Below are positions 1 through 7,826 of a DNA stretch of 64,000 bases, one piece after another. Under the pieces are notes generated by a model. That model made no database searches, had not been told where the DNA came from, and saw only the letters and a list, made by a program, of their open reading frames with translations. Within the stretch, counting starts at the first letter, position 1. Every line of letters starts with the position of its first letter. The DNA lies in the NCBI RefSeq assembly GCF_036898825.1, contig NZ_JARUND010000002.1, positions 4,526,001 through 4,590,000 of the forward strand, given 5' to 3'. The stretch is from Streptomyces sp. B21-083 (lineage in GTDB: Bacteria; Actinomycetota; Actinomycetes; Streptomycetales; Streptomycetaceae). The translations under genes and the position numbers were made by a program.

Positions 1-1
1 G

Positions 2-1336
2 GCGGAGCGGCCGGACGTCTCGTACGACAACTTCGACCTCAGCGAACTGCCGCAGGACCGCCTGATCCCGCTCAACCAGGAGATCATGAAGGTGATCGTC
101 GATCTCGTGGAGGCGGGCGACCTGCCGCCGCTGCCGGTGACCGCGTACACCCTGGACGAGGTCGAGGAGGCGTTCGGGGTGCTCAGCCGCGGCGCCAACA
201 TCGGCAAGCTGGTGATCGAGTTCGACGACCCGTCGGCGTGCGAGCCGCGCCCGGTCGACATCCGGCCCGACCGGGTCTACCTGATCACCGGCGGGCTCGG
301 CGGGCTCGGTCTGGTCGCGGCGGAGAAGCTGGTGGACCTCGGCGCCCGGAAGCTGGCCCTGGTCGGCCGGAGCACCCGGCCGGCGCCGGACGTGGCGCAG
401 CTGCTGGAGCGGCTCAAGGAGCGGGCGGAGGTGACCGTCCTGCGGGGCGACATCTCCGACGCGGCGGACGTCGACCGGATCACCGCCGGTCTTCTCAGCG
501 CCGGCACACCCGTCGGCGGCATCGTCCACGCGGCGGGCACCACCGCCGACCAGCCGGTCGCCGACCAGACCTGGCAGACCCTCGACACGGTCTTCCAGGC
601 GAAGGTCTACGGCTCCTGGCTGCTGCACGAGGCCGCAGCGGCCTTCCCGGAGCTGGAGTTCTTCGTCGGCTTCTCCTCGGCCGCGCCGGTGGTGGGCGCG
701 CCCGGCCAGTCCAACTACGCGGCGGCCAACGCGTTCCTGGACACGCTGATGACGTGGCGAGGGGCGCGGAACCTGCCGGCCCTGTCGGTCAACTGGGGTC
801 CGTGGGCCGAGGTCGGTATGTCGGCCCGGCTGGGCGAGGCGCTGATCCGGCGCTGGGAGGACGAGGGCATCAAGCTCATCTCACCCGGTCGGGGCGCCCG
901 CGCCTTCGCCTCGGTGCTGGGCCGCCCGCTGAGCCAGATCGTGGTCGGCGAGGCGGACTGGGACCGGTTCACCACGGCCAAGCCGGTGCGCAACGCGCTG
1001 TACGAGAGGCTCGTCCAGTCCGGCGGCGGCCAGGCGCTCACCCTCGACCTGGAGACCCTGCGGCAGCAGACCCAGGCCGAACGGCTGGCGGCGCTGGACG
1101 AGTTCGTACGGGCGAGGACCGCCGATGTGCTCCACCTGGACGACCCGGACTCCATCGACCCGTACACCGAGTTCGTGCAGCTGGGGCTGGACTCCCTGGT
1201 GGCCGTGGAGCTGAAGAACACGCTGGAGGCGGCGCTGCGGCTGCCGCTGCCGCCCCAGCTGGCCTTCGACCACCCGTCGCCGGCCCAGCTCGTGGCCTTC
1301 CTGGAGCAGCAGCTCGCGGACCCGGCCGCGGCCTGA
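2..1336 (+). CDS. Type I polyketide synthase, C-terminal part (ER end, KR, ACP); 5' end outside window
   Basis: The frame is open from base 2, so this is the 3' end of a longer gene. The first ~75 residues match the end of an enoylreductase domain (AFGVLSRGANIGKLVI). A ketoreductase domain follows, with the NADPH loop TGGLGGLGL, the VHAAG motif and the catalytic Tyr/Asn of QSNYAAANAF. It lacks an LDD motif, which by the usual rule fits an A-type KR. The C terminus is an acyl carrier domain with the phosphopantetheine Ser in LGLDSL. There is no thioesterase or reductase domain after the ACP, so the chain must leave through a separate enzyme. The aldehyde-dehydrogenase-type protein at 7827 is a candidate (inference). 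The order ER-KR-ACP indicates a fully reducing module making an alkyl chain. Confidence 0.95.
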   Translation, partial: AERPDVSYDNFDLSELPQDRLIPLNQEIMKVIVDLVEAGDLPPLPVTAYTLDEVEEAFGVLSRGANIGKLVIEFDDPSACEPRPVDIRPDRVYLITGGLGGLGLVAAEKLVDLGARKLALVGRSTRPAPDVAQLLERLKERAEVTVLRGDISDAADVDRITAGLLSAGTPVGGIVHAAGTTADQPVADQTWQTLDTVFQAKVYGSWLLHEAAAAFPELEFFVGFSSAAPVVGAPGQSNYAAANAFLDTLMTWRGARNLPALSVNWGPWAEVGMSARLGEALIRRWEDEGIKLISPGRGARAFASVLGRPLSQIVVGEADWDRFTTAKPVRNALYERLVQSGGGQALTLDLETLRQQTQAERLAALDEFVRARTADVLHLDDPDSIDPYTEFVQLGLDSLVAVELKNTLEAALRLPLPPQLAFDHPSPAQLVAFLEQQLADPAAA

Positions 1337-1361
1337 CGGAGCCTCCTTCGGCAGGAGTGAG

Positions 1362-1397
1362 GGGCGGGGCCGTCGCCGTACCGCGGCGGCCCCGCCC
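1362..1397. terminator. GC-rich hairpin between the PKS and AMP-ligase genes
   Basis: An 11-bp perfect stem (1362-1372 with 1387-1397) extends inward by about four more pairs to a 6-base loop. It lies 25 bases after the PKS stop. No T-tract follows, so it may be a partial terminator or an mRNA stabiliser between two genes of the same operon. Confidence 0.5.
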
Positions 1398-1449
1398 GTC
1401 CCGCCCGCCCCGCACACCATGCCCCTGGCACACAGAGAAGGAGACTGCC

Positions 1450-3006
1450 GTGGCCGGACCGAGCACGGACACCATCGCCGCCCGATCCTCGCTGCACGCG
1501 GCCCGACAACCGGATCACCCGGCGATCATCTGCGAGGGCCGCGAAACCACGTACGGCGATCTGCACCGGGCGAGCAACCGCACCTCCCACGCCCTCACGG
1601 CGGCCGGCCTGACCCGCGGCGACCGGGTCGCGTACCTGGGGCGGGAGAACGAGCACTACTACGACCTGGCCCTGGGCTGCGCCAAGACCGGCGTCGTACT
1701 GGTACCCGTCAACTGGCGGCTGACGGCCGCCGAGGTGGACCACATCCTGCGCGACTCCGGCGCCCGCACGGTGTTCGTGCAGCGCGAGTTCCTGCCCGCC
1801 GTCGAGCAGGTCCACGGCGGTCCGCCGCAGTCGCGCGACATCTGCCACTTCGACGGCGACCACCACCGGGCCGAGGGCTTCCTCGCCTGGAAGGGCGACG
1901 CCCCGGACCACGACGTCGACGTGGAGATCGGGCCGGAGAGTCCGATGGTGCAGATGTACACCAGCGGCACCAGCGGTCTGCCCAAGGGCGTGGTGCTCGC
2001 GCACCGCACCTTCTTCACCTTCGTCGAGAACATGCGGCAGGCCGGCTGCGACTGGATCGACTGGCGGCCCGAGGACCGGACGCTGATCTGCTTCCCCGGT
2101 CTGCACTCGGCCGGCATGGCCTGGTTCATGCACGCCTTCAACGTCGGTGCCACCTCCGTCGTGATGGGGATGTTCGTCGCCGACGAGGCCGTACGGCTGA
2201 TCCCCGAGCACCGGATCACCACCGTGTGGGCGGCCCCCGCGATGCTCGACATGATGATGGCGGAGCACACCTCGGGTGGAGAGGCGTTCGCCTCGCTGCG
2301 CAAGGTGGTCTACGGCGGTGCGCCCATCTCGCCGTCGCAGCTGGAGCGCTGTCTCACCGTGTTCGGCTGCGAGCTGGCCCAGATGTACGCCGCGGCCGAG
2401 ACCGGCAGCGTGGTCACCTGTCTGACCCCGGCCGACCATGTGCTGGGCAACCCCCGGCTGACCTCGGCCGGCCGGGTCTGCCCCGGCAACATCGTGCGGA
2501 TCATCGGCGAGGACGGCGAGGAGCAGCCGGCCGGGGCCATCGGTCAGGTCACCGTGCGGACCCCGGCACACTTCGTCGAGTACTTCCGGCAGCCGGAGGC
2601 CACCGCCCGCACCCTGGACGACGGCTGGCTCAAGCTCGGCGACGCCGGCTATCTCGACGAGTACGGCTACCTCTTCCTGTGCGACCGGATCAACGACACG
2701 ATCATCGTCGCCGGCCAGAACATCTACCCGGTCGAGGTGGAGAACGCGCTGCGGGCACACCCCGCCGTCGCCGACGTGGCCGTGGTGGGCGTCCCCGACG
2801 CCCGCTGGGGCGAGACGGTCCACGCCTGCGTGGTGACCGTGCCCGGCAGCTCGGCCGGCGGTCGTGAGCTGATGCTCTTCCTGCGCGGCCGACTGGCCGA
2901 TTTCAAGATCCCCACCAGCTACGAGTTCCTGGACGTCCTGCCGCGCAACCCCACCGGCAAGGTGCTGCGCCGTGAGCTGCGCCGACGCCACGCCGCGGCG
3001 AGCTGA
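1450..3006 (+). CDS. Acyl-CoA synthetase / AMP-dependent fatty acid ligase
   Basis: An adenylate-forming enzyme of 518 residues. It activates a carboxylic acid as acyl-AMP and transfers it to CoA or a carrier protein. The P-loop YTSGTSGLPKG lies at about residues 170-180, the hinge region GDAGYLDEYGYLFLCDRI is present, and the catalytic Lys is K504 in PTGKVL. The length is normal for the family. I chose the GTG at 1450 because an AGAAGGAG ribosome site lies just upstream and the preceding in-frame sequence is a shadow of the PKS. It sits between the PKS and a thioesterase, so it probably loads a starter acid or re-activates a released chain (inference). The substrate cannot be read from the sequence. 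Confidence 0.92.
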   Translation: MAGPSTDTIAARSSLHAARQPDHPAIICEGRETTYGDLHRASNRTSHALTAAGLTRGDRVAYLGRENEHYYDLALGCAKTGVVLVPVNWRLTAAEVDHILRDSGARTVFVQREFLPAVEQVHGGPPQSRDICHFDGDHHRAEGFLAWKGDAPDHDVDVEIGPESPMVQMYTSGTSGLPKGVVLAHRTFFTFVENMRQAGCDWIDWRPEDRTLICFPGLHSAGMAWFMHAFNVGATSVVMGMFVADEAVRLIPEHRITTVWAAPAMLDMMMAEHTSGGEAFASLRKVVYGGAPISPSQLERCLTVFGCELAQMYAAAETGSVVTCLTPADHVLGNPRLTSAGRVCPGNIVRIIGEDGEEQPAGAIGQVTVRTPAHFVEYFRQPEATARTLDDGWLKLGDAGYLDEYGYLFLCDRINDTIIVAGQNIYPVEVENALRAHPAVADVAVVGVPDARWGETVHACVVTVPGSSAGGRELMLFLRGRLADFKIPTSYEFLDVLPRNPTGKVLRRELRRRHAAAS

Positions 3007-3076
3007 CCGGGCCCTCGTAGCACGCGCCGGCCGCCGTCGGCCGCCGGAGTCCCTCCCGACCACCCGAAGGAGCACG

Positions 3077-3859
3077 ATGACCGAGCCGGTCGCCGCCCTC
3101 GCGGACCGCTGGTTCCAGCCGGAGAGCGCGCCCGATGCCGGAGCGCGGATCTTCCTGCTGCACTACGCGGGGAGCGGAGCGTCGGTCTTCCACGACTGGC
3201 CGCCGCGGATTCCCGCCGATGTCTCCGTCCAGTGCGTCCAGCTGCCCGGACGTCAGGAACGGTACGGCGAGGACATGTTCACCGATGTGAAACCGCTGGT
3301 CCAGACGCTGGCCGACTGCTTCGCCGCAGAACTGGACGGCCGCCCGTACGCCGTGTTCGGCCACTGTATGGGCGCGCTGATCGGCTACCGGGTGACCGTC
3401 GAGCTGCACGAGCGCGGCGAGCTGCCGCCGGTGCTGCTGGGTGCCTCCGCGTGGGCGCCGAAGGGCTTTCGCACCCCGCCGCTGGAGCAGCTCCAGGTGC
3501 CGCAGAGCGAACTCGTGGACTGGGCCCGTGGGCTGGGTTCGCTGCCGGAGAGCATCCTCGACGACGCCGAGGCCCTGAGCCTGATGATGCCCGCGATGCG
3601 GGCGGATCTGGAGGTCTGCGCCAGCTACGAGGACGACGACGCGACGGTGCCGTGCCCGGTGGTCACCTACAGCGCCGGCAACGACCCGCTGGTGGACCCG
3701 GAGGCCATGGCGTCCTGGGTGCCGCGCACCGATTCGTATCTGGGCAACCGCCTCTTCCAGGGCGGTCACTTCTTCCTCCACGAACAGACGACGTCGATCA
3801 CCGCCGACTTCGTCCGGCTGCTGCTCGGCCGGGTCGCCGGAGCCCGGCCGGCCTTCTGA
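3077..3859 (+). CDS. Type II thioesterase with Cys nucleophile
   Basis: A 260-residue alpha/beta-hydrolase of the stand-alone (type II) thioesterase family, which normally removes stalled or wrong acyl groups from PKS carrier domains. The N-terminal FLLHYAGSGAS and LPGRQER blocks are typical. The nucleophile elbow reads GHCMGA, so the usual Ser is Cys97. The acid D203 (GNDPLVD) and H231 (GGHFFL) are intact. Cys in this position is known in a minority of thioesterases and can change hydrolysis towards acyl transfer, so the enzyme may not be a simple editor. The ATG follows a GAAGGAG site. It lies 70 bases after the ligase, in the same direction. Confidence 0.92.
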   Translation: MTEPVAALADRWFQPESAPDAGARIFLLHYAGSGASVFHDWPPRIPADVSVQCVQLPGRQERYGEDMFTDVKPLVQTLADCFAAELDGRPYAVFGHCMGALIGYRVTVELHERGELPPVLLGASAWAPKGFRTPPLEQLQVPQSELVDWARGLGSLPESILDDAEALSLMMPAMRADLEVCASYEDDDATVPCPVVTYSAGNDPLVDPEAMASWVPRTDSYLGNRLFQGGHFFLHEQTTSITADFVRLLLGRVAGARPAF

Positions 3860-3911
3860 CCGCACCGGCAGCACCACCACCGAGAGAGCATCCGTACCGA
3901 AGGAGCCCTGT

Positions 3912-4319
3912 ATGACCGTGACCAGTCCCAACGAGTTCGCCGACCGCTATGTCGCGGTCTGGACCGAGACCGATCCGGCGGCCCGTCGCAAGGCCGTCGA
4001 GGAACTGTGGGCGCCCGACGGCGTCTACGCCAACGCCATCGCCGTCGTGAGCGGCCCCGAGGCCATCGCCACCCAGGTGGGTTACGCCCACGACGCGTAC
4101 GCCACCGGCGGCCTCACCTTCCGTTCCTGCAACAACGCGCGCGGCCAGCACAACACCCTGCGGTTCAACTGGGTGATGGTGTCGGAGTCCACGGGCGCGC
4201 TGGAGGCCGTCGGCTTCGACTTCGTCACGCTGGACGACGACGGCCGTGTCGTCTCCGACCACCAGTACTTCGACATCCCGCCGAGCTATGTGGTGCCGCC
4301 GCCGGGGGAGGCGGACTGA
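3912..4319 (+). CDS. NTF2/SnoaL-like small protein
   Basis: A 135-residue single-domain protein of the NTF2-like (SnoaL) cone fold. Members act as cyclases, hydroxylases, isomerases or simple ligand binders, so the fold does not give the reaction. The N-terminal part (FADRYVAVWTETD, ELWAPDGVY) closely resembles the first domain of the protein encoded at 5292-5999 on the other strand. The two genes therefore look like an old duplication now separated by a regulator gene. The ATG has a GAAGGAG site 9 bases upstream. It is the last + strand gene of this operon, ending 17 bases before the converging regulator gene. Confidence 0.85.
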   Translation: MTVTSPNEFADRYVAVWTETDPAARRKAVEELWAPDGVYANAIAVVSGPEAIATQVGYAHDAYATGGLTFRSCNNARGQHNTLRFNWVMVSESTGALEAVGFDFVTLDDDGRVVSDHQYFDIPPSYVVPPPGEAD

Positions 4320-4336
4320 CCGCGCCGTGCGGTGAC

Positions 4337-5182
4337 CTACGCTGCCCCCGCCGGGTCCGGCCCGGTGGGGGCAGCGGTGTGCAGGCGCTTGAGGAGCTCG
4401 CCGGTGTGGTCGTCCGTCGGCAGGAACGCCTCGACGGCCAGTTCGGCGACGGTGACGTCGAGCGGCATGCCGAAGGTGGCGATGGTGCAGATCAGGGAGA
4501 GTTCCATGTCCAGGTACCGCAGTCGCAGCGGAAGGGTGAGGTCGGCCTGGTCGGTACGGGGCGGCCGGCTGGGCTCGCCGCCGCCCGGGTAGGTGAGCAG
4601 TTCCTGGTACAGCTGGGCCAGGACCGGCTCGGCGGTCAGCTCGACGCGCCGCTGCAGGCGCATCAGCAACTGGGCCCGCCAGTCGGGGAAGTTGACGATG
4701 CGCGGCTGCATACCCCCGGGATGCAGGGCCAGCCTGAGCGCGTTGACGGGTGGCTGCAGCAGTTCTGGCGCGGCGCCCTCGGCGAAGAACTGGAAGCCGC
4801 TGTTGCTGAGCACGATGTTCCAGTTGCGGTCCACGACGAGGGCGGGAAAGGGTTCGTGGCCCGCCAGGATCTGACGGAGCGCACCACGCACGGGAAGCAT
4901 CTCGGCAACGTCCAGGGGAGAGTCTGTGTAGGCGGGCGCGTAGCCGGCCGCCAGCAGCAGCTGGTTCTGCTCGCGCAACGCCAGGTCGAGGTGCCGGCCC
5001 AGCCGCAGCACCATGTCCCTGCTGGGTTTGGACCGCCCGGTCTCCAGGAAGCTGAGGTGACGCGCGGAGATCTCGGCGCGGCCGGCCAGGGCGAGCTGGC
5101 TGTAGCCCCGCTGTTCCCGCCACCGACGCATCAACTCGCCCACCGGCCGGGACACTTGCCGACTTTCCTGCACCTCGGTCAT
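4337..5182 (-). CDS. XRE-family regulator with MmyB-like ligand-binding domain
   Basis: A 281-residue protein. An N-terminal Cro/CI helix-turn-helix (about residues 18-55, with SQLALAGRAEISARHLSFLE and TGRSKPS) is followed by the MmyB-like sensor domain (FPALVVDRNWNIVLSN onward), a PAS-like fold thought to bind fatty-acid-like ligands. Actinomycetes often keep one next to the gene it controls. Here it lies between the two NTF2-like genes, so they and the divergent neighbourhood are likely targets (inference). A longer frame reaches back to 5257, but the start at 5182 places the HTH at the normal distance from the N terminus. Its stop converges on the 3912-4319 gene. Confidence 0.9.
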   Translation of the reverse strand: MTEVQESRQVSRPVGELMRRWREQRGYSQLALAGRAEISARHLSFLETGRSKPSRDMVLRLGRHLDLALREQNQLLLAAGYAPAYTDSPLDVAEMLPVRGALRQILAGHEPFPALVVDRNWNIVLSNSGFQFFAEGAAPELLQPPVNALRLALHPGGMQPRIVNFPDWRAQLLMRLQRRVELTAEPVLAQLYQELLTYPGGGEPSRPPRTDQADLTLPLRLRYLDMELSLICTIATFGMPLDVTVAELAVEAFLPTDDHTGELLKRLHTAAPTGPDPAGAA

Positions 5183-5291
5183 CTCATCACCCTGCATCAT
5201 CCTGGGCGTCAGGCACAACCGCGGAAGCGGGCCACGAGCGGTGCGCGGCCGGCGCACCGCTCGCGGCCCGCGGTCGCCCGGGCCGGGGAGG

Positions 5292-5999
5292 TCACTCCGG
5301 ATGCCGGTTGGCCCCGGTGAAGCGGTAGTGCGTGCGGACCGCGCCCTGCTCGTCGCGGAGCAGGAAGTCCACGCCGGCCTCGCCCGCGTCCGTGCGCCAC
5401 GGGTACCGGAAGGCGTCGTGCTGCGCCGAGGCGCTGCCCGCCGGGTGCCGCACCCCGGCGGCCGTGAGCGCGGCGGCGATGCTTTCCGCGCCCTCGTGCA
5501 CGCCGCTCTCGTCGACGAGGCGGGCGCCGGGCAGGTAGAGGTCGGCGATCTCCTTGCTCAGCCGCTCGGTTCCCGACCCGCCGAGGGCCAGGTGCCGTTC
5601 GGCCTCCGCGTCGAGGCCGGTGTCCGGCACGGGGGGTTCGTTGAACTGGTAGTCGGCGATGATCCGGCCCTCGCCGTCCAGCAGGACCACGTCGAATCCG
5701 ATGGCCAGCACGGTGTCGTCGCCGCTCGGTGACATCGCCCAGTTGAAGGTCAGCGCGTCGTGATGCCCGACCGGTTCGCCGAGCGCCCGGAACCGAAGCT
5801 TCTGACCTCCCACGAACTGGTCGTACGCCTCGGTCACCCGGGCCACCAGGCCCTCGGTGCCCTGGAAGCGGCGGGTCTGGGTGCAGTGCAGCCCGTCCGG
5901 CGTCCACAGGGCCGCGATCGCTGCCCGCCGGGCGGCGGCATCGGGCTCGTTCCAGACGGCGACGTAACGCTCCAGCAGTACCTTCGCACTCACGTACAC
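5292..5999 (-). CDS. Tandem NTF2/SnoaL-like protein
   Basis: A 235-residue protein with two NTF2-like halves: about residues 1-125, which resemble the 135-residue protein at 3912, and a more divergent half from about 140. The start codon is GTG at 5999, with a second GTG at 5993 also possible; a GAGAGAG purine tract precedes both. It lies 109 bases upstream of the MmyB-like regulator gene and reads in the same direction, so the two may share a transcript. Function unknown: the fold serves cyclisation, hydration and binding. It could act on the polyketide chain or be a regulated ligand binder. Confidence 0.82.
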   Translation of the reverse strand: MYVSAKVLLERYVAVWNEPDAAARRAAIAALWTPDGLHCTQTRRFQGTEGLVARVTEAYDQFVGGQKLRFRALGEPVGHHDALTFNWAMSPSGDDTVLAIGFDVVLLDGEGRIIADYQFNEPPVPDTGLDAEAERHLALGGSGTERLSKEIADLYLPGARLVDESGVHEGAESIAAALTAAGVRHPAGSASAQHDAFRYPWRTDAGEAGVDFLLRDEQGAVRTHYRFTGANRHPE

Positions 6000-6066
6000 A
6001 CACTCTCTCTCACTGGGGACCCGGGGCCGCGCGGGGGTTCGCCGCCCCGGGAGTCATCGGTGTGGA

Positions 6067-7527
6067 TCACTTGCCGGCATTCGTGCGGGGCAGCGCCTGG
6101 ACCAGGAGGGCCAGTGCGGCCGCGACCGCGACAAGGAAGATGATGCCCATGTCGAAGGCGTGGGCGTAGGCCGCGGAGTCGGGCCGCTCACCGAGCGCGT
6201 TGTAGAAGATCACGCCGATCACCGCGACGCCGATCGAGTTGCCGATCTGCAGGCCGGTGGTGAGCACGCCGGAGGCCGAGCCCGCGTACTGCGGGTTGAC
6301 CCGGGCGAGCACCGTGGACGCCAGCGGGGCGACGGCCAGGCCCATACCGGCACCGTCGATCACCAGGCCGGGGATGAGCCACGCGGTGTTCCCCGAGCCC
6401 AGGTGGGCGGCCGTGACGCCGAGGACCACCAGGCCCACGCCCATCAGCAGCGCACCGGTGGCCAGCACCTGCCGCCCGAGCTTCGCGGCGAACTTGGTGG
6501 CGTTCATCGAGGTGTACATGTAGCCGGCGCCGATGGCGGCGAAGAGCAGACCCGACTGCAGCGCGGTCAGCCCACGGCCGGCCTGCATGTACAGCGCGAG
6601 CACCAGGAAGAACGACGCCTGGCCCACCCAGAAGACCAGCTGGCAGCCGAGTCCGACGACGAAGGCGCGGTCACCGAACATGGCGATGTTCACCAGCGGG
6701 GAACCCCCCTTCGCGGCGATGGACCGCTCGACGACCACGAAGGCGGCCATCAGCACGGCGAACGCCCCGAAGGACAGCCAGGTCCAGAGCGGCCAGCCGG
6801 CCTCGCGGCCCTCGATCAGCGGGAGCACCAGGGCGACCAGCGCGAGGGTGATCACGCCGACCCCGAGGAAGTCCAGCTTCGGCCTGCCCTCGGCCCGTGA
6901 CTCGGGCACCACCTTCAGCGTCAGGCCCATGATGAGCAGGCCGAGCGGCAGGTTCACCAGGAAGCAGGAGCGCCAGCCCAGGCCGGCGATGTCGGCCTCG
7001 ATCAGCAGACCGCCGATGAGCTGGCCGAAGACAGCCGCCAGCCCCATGGCCAGGCCGTAGCCCGCGAACACCTTCAGGCGGGCGGCGCCGGTGTAGAGCG
7101 TGCCCAGCAGGGCCAGCACCTGGGGCGCGAGCATCGCCGCGGCCAGCCCCTGAAGCACCCTGGAGAAGATCAGGAAACCGCCGGACTGGGCGACGCCGCA
7201 CAGCAGCGAGGCGACGGTGAAGAGCCCCAGGCCCAGCAGGAACATCTTGCGGCGGCCGTACAGGTCGCCCAGCCGCCCGCCGGTGATCAGCCCCACGCCG
7301 TAGGCCAGTCCGAATCCGGCGACCACCCATTCGATGGCGGAGGAGCCGGCCTTCAGGTCGGTCTGCAACGAGGGAATGGCGACGTTGACGATGAAGAAGT
7401 CGAGGGTGGTGATGAAGACGCCGGCCAGCACGGTCGGCAGGATCAGCCGGTGCGGCGCGGCCGGGCTCCCACCCGTCGGCGTGGGAGGTGACGGCGTGGC
7501 GGGACTGCGATTGGTCTCGGTGGTCAT
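6067..7527 (-). CDS. MFS transporter, DHA2 (14-TM) drug-proton antiporter
   Basis: A 486-residue membrane protein with about 14 hydrophobic segments. It has the MFS motif A region GGRLGDLYGRRK between TM2 and TM3 and a motif-C-like stretch (GYGLAMGLAAVFGQLIGG). The length and TMs fit the EmrB/QacA DHA2 family, which exports antibiotics by proton exchange at the cell membrane. It is placed between the regulator block and the divergent biosynthetic operon, so it probably exports the product of this cluster; valanimycin likewise has a dedicated MFS exporter. The ATG at 7527 has a GGGAG site upstream. It shares a 299-base divergent promoter region with the gene at 7827. Confidence 0.92.
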   Translation of the reverse strand: MTTETNRSPATPSPPTPTGGSPAAPHRLILPTVLAGVFITTLDFFIVNVAIPSLQTDLKAGSSAIEWVVAGFGLAYGVGLITGGRLGDLYGRRKMFLLGLGLFTVASLLCGVAQSGGFLIFSRVLQGLAAAMLAPQVLALLGTLYTGAARLKVFAGYGLAMGLAAVFGQLIGGLLIEADIAGLGWRSCFLVNLPLGLLIMGLTLKVVPESRAEGRPKLDFLGVGVITLALVALVLPLIEGREAGWPLWTWLSFGAFAVLMAAFVVVERSIAAKGGSPLVNIAMFGDRAFVVGLGCQLVFWVGQASFFLVLALYMQAGRGLTALQSGLLFAAIGAGYMYTSMNATKFAAKLGRQVLATGALLMGVGLVVLGVTAAHLGSGNTAWLIPGLVIDGAGMGLAVAPLASTVLARVNPQYAGSASGVLTTGLQIGNSIGVAVIGVIFYNALGERPDSAAYAHAFDMGIIFLVAVAAALALLVQALPRTNAGK

Positions 7528-7637
7528 CCTTCATACTCCCGATCGGGATCACATGGGGATTTCACCCGGTGCCCGCGGCTGGGCAGATACGTGTCCGAGT
7601 GCATGTCCAGGGTGTCGCCAGGCGATCAACGGGGTCA

Positions 7638-7654
7638 ATTACCTACCAGGTAAT
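7638..7654. promoter_or_regulatory. 17-bp palindrome in the MFS / biosynthetic-operon divergent promoter region
   Basis: A perfect inverted repeat, ATTACCT-ACC-AGGTAAT, in the middle of the 299-base interval 7528-7826 between divergent genes. This is the size and symmetry of a TetR- or XRE-type operator. The same interval holds a 12-bp palindrome TCCCGATCGGGA (7537-7548), which overlaps the ribosome-site region of the MFS gene. No TetR gene lies in this cluster portion, so the binding protein is unknown. Nothing else was recognised in the interval. Confidence 0.5.
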
Positions 7655-7826
7655 CACCGGGACGGTCCGCGCCAACCTGCCCGTTCCCAGGGGGAGTCGG
7701 TGCGGTCGGCCGGTCATCGGGTCCGAATCAGCACCGCGTCAGTATCCGGTCAGAGCGGACTGCAACCATCACATCCGATTTCGCCTTTCATCAGATTGCC
7801 GATTGCCTTTCCGAAGGGTCCGCAGG

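Noticed and set aside
86..1336. ATG at 86 as start of a separate ketoreductase-ACP gene
   Set aside because: The frame is open to the window edge, and the upstream residues continue an enoylreductase domain, so this is the end of a larger PKS.
715..3075. A 786-codon minus-strand frame opposite the PKS and AMP ligase
   Set aside because: High-GC antisense shadow: the protein is low-complexity Gly/Arg/Val/His-rich without domains, and the + strand carries clear enzymes. The same applies to long minus frames at 8883-10835, 41506-43251, 47380-48981 and 61196-63166.
3912..4319. Reading the NTF2-like proteins as the missing seryl transferase (VlmA)
   Set aside because: They are far too small and have a clear NTF2/SnoaL pattern; nothing ties them to aminoacyl transfer.
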